Positions 1 through 5,019 of a stretch of 6,141 nucleotides of DNA are shown piece by piece. The stretch spans positions 1-6,141 of the forward strand of contig JAOPZG010000075.1 of the NCBI GenBank assembly GCA_025964215.1, read 5' to 3'. The translations under genes were made by a program, and so were the position numbers. The notes under the pieces were generated by a model that had not been told where the DNA came from, ran no database searches, and was given only the letters and a program-made list of their open reading frames with translations. Numbering within the stretch: position 1 is the stretch's first letter; each line of letters opens with the position of its first letter. The stretch comes from Conexibacter sp. Its GTDB lineage: Bacteria; Actinomycetota; Thermoleophilia; Solirubrobacterales; Solirubrobacteraceae.

Positions 1-1011
1 CCAGACGCGCTCCAGGCACGTGTCGGAGTAGGCGTCGAGGCCGGCCGCCGAGCCGCTCCCGTACCACGCCACGAGCGCGTCGGCCAGGACGCGGACGTCG
101 TTGACCGCGAGGTTCAGCCCCTTGGCGCCGGTCGGCGGGACGATGTGCGCGGCGTCGCCGGCGAGGAAGAGCCGGCCGCGGCGCATCGGCGCCGCCACGA
201 ACGAGCGCATCGGCGTGATCCCCTTCTCGACGATCGGCCCCTCGGTCAGCGACCAGCCCGGCGCCTCGAAGCGCGTGTGCAGCTCCTCCCAGATCCGGTC
301 GTCGGGCCAGTTGGCGATGTCGTCGGCGGGATCGACCTGGAGGTAGAGGCGGCTCAGCGTCGGCGAGCGCAGCGAGTGCATCGCGAAGCCGCGGTCGTGG
401 TAGGCGTAGATCAGCTCGTCGGTCGAGGGCGCGACGGCGGCGAGGATCCCGAGCCAGCCGAACGGGTACTCGCGCTCGGCGACCCGCAGCCGGTCCGCGC
501 CGATCGCCGGGCGGCAGATCCCGTGGAAGCCGTCGCAGCCGGCGATGACGTCGCACTCGACGGTCTCCGCCACGCCGGCGACCGAGGTGTAGGTGATGCG
601 CGGCCGCTCGCCGTCGACATCATGCACGTGGACGTCGGAGCACTCGAAGCGCAGCGGCGCGCCCGCCGCCTCGCGCGCCTCGATGAGGTCCTTGACGACC
701 TCCTGCTGGCCGTAGATCCAGATCGCGCGGCCGCCGGTGAGGTCGCTCATGGCGATGCGATGGCCTTGCCCGTCGAAGCGCAGCTCGATGCCGTGGTGGA
801 CGATGCCCTCGCGATCCAGCCGCTCGGCGACGCCCGCCGCGCGCAGCAGGTCGACCGTGTTCTGCTCGAGCACGCCGGCGCGCTCGCGCTGCTGGACGTA
901 CTCGCGGTCGCGCGCCTCCACCACCACCGACTCGATCCCCTGGAGGTGCAGCAGGTGCGCGAGCACCAGGCCCGCGGGTCCCGCGCCGACGATCCCGACC
1001 TGCGTCCTCAC
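1..1011 (-). CDS. pobA: 4-hydroxybenzoate 3-monooxygenase (p-hydroxybenzoate hydroxylase), C-terminus cut by window edge
   Basis: This is a cytoplasmic FAD-dependent class A flavoprotein monooxygenase that converts 4-hydroxybenzoate to protocatechuate using NAD(P)H and O2. The 337 visible residues align almost without gaps to Pseudomonas PobA (about 394 residues), so roughly 55-60 C-terminal residues lie outside the window. Seen in the translation: the dinucleotide fold GAGPAG at residues 9-14, E32 ending the second beta strand, the RAGVLEQ block starting at R44, H72 (proton-relay histidine in Pseudomonas), the CDG motif at 159-161, and GDAAHIVPPTGAKG with D286 and P293. Substrate-pocket equivalents of Pseudomonas Tyr201, Ser212, Arg214 and Tyr222 are Y202, S213, R215 and Y223. 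The GTG start at 1011 is preceded by an AGGAG sequence and gives the expected MRTQVGIVGAG N-terminus. The gene is divergent from pcaIJFHGB, which uses its product. Helix residues 33-34 are Ala-Arg instead of Arg-Gln, which may affect NADPH/NADH preference. The family assignment is very secure. Confidence 0.96.
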   Translation of the reverse strand, partial: MRTQVGIVGAGPAGLVLAHLLHLQGIESVVVEARDREYVQQRERAGVLEQNTVDLLRAAGVAERLDREGIVHHGIELRFDGQGHRIAMSDLTGGRAIWIYGQQEVVKDLIEAREAAGAPLRFECSDVHVHDVDGERPRITYTSVAGVAETVECDVIAGCDGFHGICRPAIGADRLRVAEREYPFGWLGILAAVAPSTDELIYAYHDRGFAMHSLRSPTLSRLYLQVDPADDIANWPDDRIWEELHTRFEAPGWSLTEGPIVEKGITPMRSFVAAPMRRGRLFLAGDAAHIVPPTGAKGLNLAVNDVRVLADALVAWYGSGSAAGLDAYSDTCLERVW

Positions 1012-1020
1012 GACCCCGTG

Positions 1021-1029
1021 TCTCCTCTC
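1021..1029 (-). promoter_or_regulatory. Ribosome binding site of pobA
   Basis: On the minus strand these bases read GAGAGGAGA. The core AGGAG is followed about 10 nt later by the GTG at 1011. It supports that GTG over other candidate starts, and the resulting N-terminus matches the family. Confidence 0.7.
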
Positions 1030-1060
1030 GCGTGCGTCGGCTTGCGCCGCCCGCGAGCAG

Positions 1061-1068
1061 CATATACC
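1061..1068. promoter_or_regulatory. Possible -10 element(s) of the divergent pobA/pcaI promoters
   Basis: CATATACC is the only AT-rich island in the 119-bp gap. On the plus strand TATACC could be a -10 for pcaI, with TTGCGC at 1042-1047 as a weak -35 (15-bp spacer, shorter than ideal). On the minus strand the same bases give GGTATATG, a possible -10 for pobA that would leave a leader of about 45 nt. Direction and start points are inferred. Neither -35 match is strong, as would be expected for activator-dependent promoters. Confidence 0.35.
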
Positions 1069-1071
1069 GTC

Positions 1072-1109
1072 GTGTGCGCATTGCAGTCATGCGTTCGCAT
1101 GGCGCACAC
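1072..1109. promoter_or_regulatory. Inverted repeat, candidate operator between pobA and pcaI
   Basis: GTGTGCGC at 1072-1079 and GCGCACAC at 1102-1109 are perfect 8-bp inverted repeats. The symmetry continues inward with TGC (1082-1084) and GCA (1097-1099) about the same centre. A second smaller dyad, ATGCG-TT-CGCAT, sits inside at 1089-1100. The site lies just downstream of the TATA-like island for pcaI and just upstream of it for pobA, a sensible place for a regulator acting on both. Regulators of pob/pca genes are often IclR-type (PobR, PcaR, PcaU) or LysR-type (PcaQ), but I cannot assign this site to a family. An RNA hairpin in the pcaI leader is the alternative reading. Confidence 0.5.
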
Positions 1110-1115
1110 TGTCCC

Positions 1116-1122
1116 AAGGAGG
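1116..1122 (+). promoter_or_regulatory. Ribosome binding site of pcaI
   Basis: AAGGAGG lies 8 nt before the GTG at 1131. This near-perfect Shine-Dalgarno sequence decides the pcaI start against in-frame ATGs further upstream at 1089 and 1032. Confidence 0.85.
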
Positions 1123-1130
1123 AACCACCC

Positions 1131-1949
1131 GTGGCCGAGATCGTGGAGCTGCGCGACGCCGTCGCCGAGCTCGTGCACGACGGCGACGCCGTCGCGATGG
1201 AGGGCTTCACGCATCTGATCCCGTTCGCGGCGGGCCACGAGGTCATCCGCCAGGGCCGGCGCGAGCTCGAGCTGATCCGCATGACGCCGGACCTCCTCTA
1301 CGACCAGCTGCTCGGCATGGGCTGCGCGCGCCGGCTCGTCTTCTCCTACGGCGGCAACCCCGGCGTCGGGTCGCTGCACCGCTTCCGCGACGCAATCGAG
1401 CACGGCTGGCCGGTGCCCGTCGAGATCGAGGAGCACAGCCACGCCGGCATGGCCAATCGCTACGCCGCCGGCGCCGCGCACCTCCCCTTCGGGATCCTGC
1501 GCGGCTACACGGGCACCGATCTCGTCAACCACACCAACGTGAAGTTCGTGACCTGCCCGTTCACGGGCGAGGAGCTCGCGGCCGTCCCGGCTCTGCGGCC
1601 CGACGTCGCGATCGTCCACGCGCAGGAGGCCGACCGGCGCGGGAACGTCCAGCTCTGGGGGATCCCAGGCGTGCAGAAAGAGGCGGTGCTGAGCGCGGAG
1701 CGCGCGCTCGTGACCGTCGAGCGGATCGTCGACGAGCTCGAGCCGCGGCCCGGCGGGATCGTCATCCCGGGCTGGGTGATCGACGCGGTCGCGGTCGCGC
1801 CGCGCGGCGCGTCACCGTCCTACGCGCACGACCTCACCGAGCGCGACAACGACTTCTACAAGGCGTGGGACACGATCAGCCGGGACCGCGAGGACTTCAC
1901 CAGGTGGATGGACGAGCACGTGCTGGACGCGACGGGGGTGACCGCGTGA
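1131..1949 (+). CDS. pcaI: 3-oxoadipate CoA-transferase subunit A (CatI/GctA-type)
   Basis: This is the alpha subunit of the cytoplasmic heteromeric transferase that moves CoA from succinyl-CoA to beta-ketoadipate, the penultimate step of the pathway. The 272-residue protein starts MAEIVELRDAVAELV and carries the blocks EGFTHLIP (about residues 24-31), RMTPDLLYDQL, SYGGNPGVGSLHR (about 72-84), VTCPFTGEELAAVP and ERDNDFYKAWD. From memory these match CatI of Pseudomonas knackmussii (about 280 residues) and the glutaconate CoA-transferase A family, more closely than the shorter SCOT-like PcaI of P. putida. The GTG start is fixed by a strong Shine-Dalgarno sequence. It is the first gene of the operon and ends in a 4-nt GTGA overlap with subunit B. 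The symbol pcaI reflects the protocatechuate context; catI would be equally defensible. Another dicarboxylate as substrate cannot be excluded from sequence alone, but the neighbours argue for 3-oxoadipate. Confidence 0.92.
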   Translation: MAEIVELRDAVAELVHDGDAVAMEGFTHLIPFAAGHEVIRQGRRELELIRMTPDLLYDQLLGMGCARRLVFSYGGNPGVGSLHRFRDAIEHGWPVPVEIEEHSHAGMANRYAAGAAHLPFGILRGYTGTDLVNHTNVKFVTCPFTGEELAAVPALRPDVAIVHAQEADRRGNVQLWGIPGVQKEAVLSAERALVTVERIVDELEPRPGGIVIPGWVIDAVAVAPRGASPSYAHDLTERDNDFYKAWDTISRDREDFTRWMDEHVLDATGVTA

Positions 1950-2650
1950 GCGCGGAGGCCGCCACCGCCGGCGAGGTCCAGACGATCGTCGCCGCCCGCC
2001 TGCTCGCCGACGCGCGCTCGTGCTTCATCGGCGTCGGGCGCCCCTCGACCGCCGCGATCCTGGCCCGCGCGATCGTCAACCCCGAGCTCGTGCTCGTCTA
2101 CGAGTCCGGCACGATCGGGGCCAAGCCCTACAAGATCCCGCTCTCGATCGGCGACGGCGAGCTGGCCGCCACCGCGGACTTCGTCGTCCCCGTCGTCGAG
2201 ATGTTCAACTACTGGATCCAGCCCGGCCGGATCGACGTCGCGTTCCTCGGCGCCGCCCAGGTCGACCGCCAGGGCTCGCTGAACTCGACCGTCATCGGCG
2301 ACTACGACGCGCCCAAGACGCGGCTGCCCGGCGCCGGCGGCGCGCCCGAGATCGCCACCGGCTGCGACCGCGTGATGGTCGTCGCCCCGCACTCGAAGCG
2401 CACGTTCGTGGAGCGGCTCGACTTCCTCACCACCCGCGCCGCGCCCGAGGCGGTCATCACGGATCTGGGCGTGCTGGAGCCCGACCCGCGCGACGGCGAG
2501 CTGACCCTCACCCGGCTGCACCCCGGCGTCACCGTCGAGGCCGCCCGCGAGGCGACCGGCTGGGCGCTGCGCGTCGCCGAGGACCTGCGCCACACCGATC
2601 CCCCGACCGAAGACGAGTTGTCCGCCTTGCGCGAGCTGGTCGCCCGATGA
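1946..2650 (+). CDS. pcaJ: 3-oxoadipate CoA-transferase subunit B (CatJ/GctB-type)
   Basis: This is the catalytic beta subunit, 234 residues, that partners subunit A. The key motif is YESGTIGAKP, with Glu53 as the expected nucleophile that forms the glutamyl-CoA intermediate; Acidaminococcus GctB uses Glu54 in a similar setting. Further family blocks are LSIGDGELA (about 67-75), RIDVAFLGAAQVDRQG, TVIGDY and PGAGGAPEIA (G129 to A137). The SENG motif typical of SCOT-type PcaJ is absent. The GTG start lies inside the stop of pcaI (GTGA, 4-nt overlap). A G-rich stretch GGGGGTGA a few bases upstream is a modest ribosome site, so coupling to pcaI translation is likely. The protein is about 25 residues shorter than remembered CatJ, apparently through a missing loop before VITDLGVLEP. 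The stop overlaps the pcaF start by 4 nt (ATGA). Confidence 0.92.
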   Translation: MSAEAATAGEVQTIVAARLLADARSCFIGVGRPSTAAILARAIVNPELVLVYESGTIGAKPYKIPLSIGDGELAATADFVVPVVEMFNYWIQPGRIDVAFLGAAQVDRQGSLNSTVIGDYDAPKTRLPGAGGAPEIATGCDRVMVVAPHSKRTFVERLDFLTTRAAPEAVITDLGVLEPDPRDGELTLTRLHPGVTVEAAREATGWALRVAEDLRHTDPPTEDELSALRELVAR

Positions 2651-3825
2651 CCGAGTCCTACATCCTGGACGCGATCCGCACCCCGTTCGGCCGCTACGCC
2701 GGCGCGCTGTCGGGCGTCCGGCCCGACGACCTCGCCGCGCACGCGCTGAAGGCGCTCGTCGAGCGCTCGCCGGCGCTGGAGCCCGGCCTGATCGACGACG
2801 TGATCCTCGGCAACGCCAACGGGGCGGGCGAGGACAACCGCGACGTCGGGCGGATGGCCGTCCTGCTCGCCGGGCTCCCGACCGAGGTCCCGGGCGTGAC
2901 GGTCAACCGGTTGTGCGGGTCCTCGCTCGAGGCGGCGATCCAGGGCGCCCGCGCGATCGAGACCGGCGACGCGTCGCTCGTCGTCGCCGGCGGCGTCGAG
3001 TCGATGAGCCGCGCGCCGTGGGTCCTGCTCAAGCCGGCCAAGGGCTTCCCGGCCACGCCGGAGACCCTGCACTCCACGACGCTCGGCTGGCGGATGGTCA
3101 ACCCGCGGATGCCCGACCGCTGGACGATCTCGCTCGGCGCCTCCGCCGAGAAGCTGGCGGAGATGTACGAGATCTCGCGTGAGGAGCAGGACGCGTTCGC
3201 GCTGCGCTCGCACACCCTCGCCGACGCGGCGTGGAGCGACGGCGTCTTCGCGGACGAGGTCGTCGGCGTCCCGGGCGCCGAGCTCGAGCGCGACGAGGGG
3301 ATCCGCGCGACGACGACGCTGGAGAAGCTCGGCGGCCTCAAGGCCGCGTTCGTGGACGGCGGCACGGTCACCGCCGGCAACTCGTCGCCGCTCAACGACG
3401 GCGCGTCGATGCTCCTGATGGGCGACGCGGCGGCGGCCGAGTCGCTCGGCCGCGACCCGCTGGCGCGCGTGGTGTCCCGCGCCGCCCACGGCGTCGACCC
3501 CGACGTCTTCGGGATCGGCCCCGTCCAGGCCGCGCGCGACGCGCTGCGCCGCGCCGGCATCGGCTGGGGCGACCTCGCCGCCGTCGAGCTCAACGAGGCG
3601 TTCGCCTCGCAGTCGCTGGCCTGCCTGCGCGAGGGGCCGGACCTCGACCCCGAGATCGTCAACGTGCGCGGGGGCGCGATCGCCATCGGCCACCCGCTCG
3701 GCGCCTCCGGCGCGCGCATCCTCGGGCGCCTCGCGCACGAGTTGCGGCGGCGCGGCGGCGGGTACGGTCTGGCGGGGATCTGCATCGGTGTCGGACAGGG
3801 ATTGGCGGTGGTGTTGCATGCATGA
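2647..3825 (+). CDS. pcaF: beta-ketoadipyl-CoA thiolase (3-oxoadipyl-CoA thiolase)
   Basis: This thiolase catalyses the last step, splitting 3-oxoadipyl-CoA with CoA into succinyl-CoA and acetyl-CoA. The 392-residue protein has the normal thiolase length (P. putida PcaF is about 400). Catalytic features seen: nucleophile C90 in NRLCGSS, NEAF at 316-319, H349 in GHPLGASGARI, and C379 in CIGVGQG near the C-terminus. The N-terminal MTESYILDAIRTPFGRYAGAL and the GAGEDNRDVGRMAVLLAGLP block are typical of the PcaF/PaaJ subgroup. Sequence alone barely separates PcaF from phenylacetate-pathway PaaJ; its place between pcaJ and pcaH decides for PcaF. The ATG start overlaps the pcaJ stop (ATGA). No strong Shine-Dalgarno sequence precedes it, so coupling is likely. 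The last 8 nt overlap the start of pcaH. Confidence 0.94.
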   Translation: MTESYILDAIRTPFGRYAGALSGVRPDDLAAHALKALVERSPALEPGLIDDVILGNANGAGEDNRDVGRMAVLLAGLPTEVPGVTVNRLCGSSLEAAIQGARAIETGDASLVVAGGVESMSRAPWVLLKPAKGFPATPETLHSTTLGWRMVNPRMPDRWTISLGASAEKLAEMYEISREEQDAFALRSHTLADAAWSDGVFADEVVGVPGAELERDEGIRATTTLEKLGGLKAAFVDGGTVTAGNSSPLNDGASMLLMGDAAAAESLGRDPLARVVSRAAHGVDPDVFGIGPVQAARDALRRAGIGWGDLAAVELNEAFASQSLACLREGPDLDPEIVNVRGGAIAIGHPLGASGARILGRLAHELRRRGGGYGLAGICIGVGQGLAVVLHA

Positions 3826-4525
3826 GGGGTTCCGCCGAGATGCGCCGGGGGTCCACCCCGCGCTCGACGACGCGGGCTACAAGTCGACGCGACTGCGCCA
3901 CCCGCGGCAGCCGCTCGTCTACCTCCCGCAGTCGGTCACCGAGCTCTCGGGCCCGCAGCTCGGGCCCGAGCGCGTGACCGGCGCGCTCGACCACGACCTG
4001 ACGCGCCAGCACGCGGGCGAGCCGCTGGGCGAGCGGATCGTCGTGAGCGGCCGCGTGCTCGACGGCGACGGGCGGCCGATCCGCGACACCCTGGTCGAGA
4101 TCTGGCAGGCCAACGCCGCCGGGCGCTACCTCCACAAGGGCGATCAGCACCCCGCGCCGTTGGACCCCAACTTCTCCGGCGCCGGCCGCTGCGTGACCGA
4201 CGCGAACGGCCGCTACGAGTTCATCACCATCAAGCCCGGCGCCTACCCGTGGGGCAACCACCACAACGCGTGGCGCCCGCAGCACATCCACTTCTCGCTG
4301 CTCGGCCAGGCCTTCGCGCAGCGGCTCGTGACGCAGATGTACTTCCCGGGCGACCCGCTGTTCGCGTTCGACCCCATCTACAACTCCGTTCGCGACCCCG
4401 AGGGCCGCGCGCGCATGGTGTCGTCCTTCGACCTCGAGCGCACCGTGCCCGACTGGGCGTTGGCCTATGACTTCGACATCGTGCTGCGCGGGCGCGAGTC
4501 GACGCCGATCGAGGAGGAGCGGTGA
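3818..4525 (+). CDS. pcaH: protocatechuate 3,4-dioxygenase beta subunit
   Basis: This is the iron-binding subunit of the non-haem Fe(III) intradiol dioxygenase that cleaves protocatechuate to 3-carboxy-cis,cis-muconate; it works with PcaG. The protein is 235 residues (P. putida PcaH about 239). All four expected iron ligands are present: Y104 in GRYLHKGDQ, Y143 in GAYPWGN, and H156 and H158 in WRPQHIHFS. The active-site Arg is R153. Each sits exactly 4 positions before its P. putida beta-subunit counterpart (108, 147, 157, 160, 162). Other hallmarks are LVEIWQANAAGRY, APLDPNFSGAGR, and YDFDIVLRG at the C-terminus. The ATG at 3818 gives a full-length N-terminus and overlaps the pcaF stop by 8 nt. 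The out-of-frame ATG at 3822 is not the start. No clear Shine-Dalgarno sequence is seen, so re-initiation after pcaF is likely. The stop overlaps the pcaG start (GTGA). Confidence 0.96.
   Translation: MHEGFRRDAPGVHPALDDAGYKSTRLRHPRQPLVYLPQSVTELSGPQLGPERVTGALDHDLTRQHAGEPLGERIVVSGRVLDGDGRPIRDTLVEIWQANAAGRYLHKGDQHPAPLDPNFSGAGRCVTDANGRYEFITIKPGAYPWGNHHNAWRPQHIHFSLLGQAFAQRLVTQMYFPGDPLFAFDPIYNSVRDPEGRARMVSSFDLERTVPDWALAYDFDIVLRGRESTPIEEER
4513..4517 (+). promoter_or_regulatory. Ribosome binding site of pcaG
   Basis: GGAGG, within GAGGAGGAG at 4511-4519, precedes the GTG at 4522 by 4-5 nt inside the end of pcaH. It supports the overlapping GTG start. Confidence 0.65.
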
Positions 4526-5019
4526 GCGGTCGTCTGGAGGTCACGCCGTCGCAGACGGTCGGGCCGTTCTTCTCCATCGGGCTGCCGTGGGACGGCGGGC
4601 CGATCGCCGCTGACGGGCCGGACGCGCTCACGATCTCCGGCGTCGTGCTCGACGGCGAGGGCGCGCCGATCCCGGACGCGCTCGTGGAGAGCTGGCAGAC
4701 CGCGCCCGCGGGGATCCGCGGCTTCGCGCGCGCCCCCACCGACGACGCGGGGCGCTACGCGATCCGGACGGTCAAGCCGCCCGCCCTCGGTGCGGAGGCC
4801 CCGCACATCGACGTCTCGCTCTTCTGCCGCGGGCTCCTCCACCGTGTCGTCACGCGCATCTACTTCGCCGACGAGCAGGCCGCCAACGCGGCCGATCCGA
4901 CCCTCGCGCGCGTTCCGGGGGACCGGCGTGAGACGCTCCTGGCCGCACCGACCGACGATGGCTACCGATTCGACATCCACCTCCAAGGCGACGACGAGAC
5001 CGTCTTCTTCGCCGTCTGA
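4522..5019 (+). CDS. pcaG: protocatechuate 3,4-dioxygenase alpha subunit, short form
   Basis: This is the alpha subunit of protocatechuate 3,4-dioxygenase. It shares the intradiol-dioxygenase fold but carries no iron ligands; it packs against PcaH and contributes to the substrate pocket. Seen: the N-terminal TPSQTVGPFFSIG with T12, G14 and P15 at the same numbers as in Pseudomonas PcaG, SWQT (about 57-60), APHIDVSLFCRG with R103 (equivalent of Pseudomonas Arg133), TRIYFADE, RRETLLA, and the characteristic end YRFDIHLQGDDETVFF. The GTG start sits in the pcaH stop (GTGA) behind a good Shine-Dalgarno sequence. At 165 residues it is clearly shorter than the usual 190-200. The missing residues come from internal loops between conserved blocks, not from truncation of either end, so it is probably functional. 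Its last 62 nt overlap the likely pcaB start. Confidence 0.94.
   Translation: MSGRLEVTPSQTVGPFFSIGLPWDGGPIAADGPDALTISGVVLDGEGAPIPDALVESWQTAPAGIRGFARAPTDDAGRYAIRTVKPPALGAEAPHIDVSLFCRGLLHRVVTRIYFADEQAANAADPTLARVPGDRRETLLAAPTDDGYRFDIHLQGDDETVFFAV

Noticed and set aside
1081..1110. TTGCAG with CACACT at 18-bp spacing as the pcaI promoter
   Set aside because: Both hexamers match consensus at only about half their positions, and the start point would fall on the Shine-Dalgarno sequence.
1089..1130. Upstream in-frame ATG codons (1089 and 1032) as pcaI starts
   Set aside because: Neither has a Shine-Dalgarno sequence. Translation from them would run through the candidate operator and add residues absent from homologues. 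The GTG at 1131 has AAGGAGG at 8-nt spacing and gives the family N-terminus MAEI.
145..1218. Plus-strand open frame (357 codons) across pobA and into pcaI
   Set aside because: It is antisense to pobA, crosses the divergent promoter region, and has low-complexity Arg/Ala/Val composition. pobA on the other strand matches its family nearly residue for residue.
2302..3819. Long minus-strand open frame (505 codons) opposite pcaF and the end of pcaJ
   Set aside because: It lies antisense to two clear enzymes with intact catalytic motifs. Its translation is rich in Arg, Ala and Asp with no recognisable domain, as expected for a shadow frame in high-GC DNA.
3822..3977. ATG at 3822 opening a different frame over the start of pcaH
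   Set aside because: The product is Arg/Ser/Thr-rich with no family match. The ATG at 3818 gives full-length PcaH with all iron ligands in the expected places.
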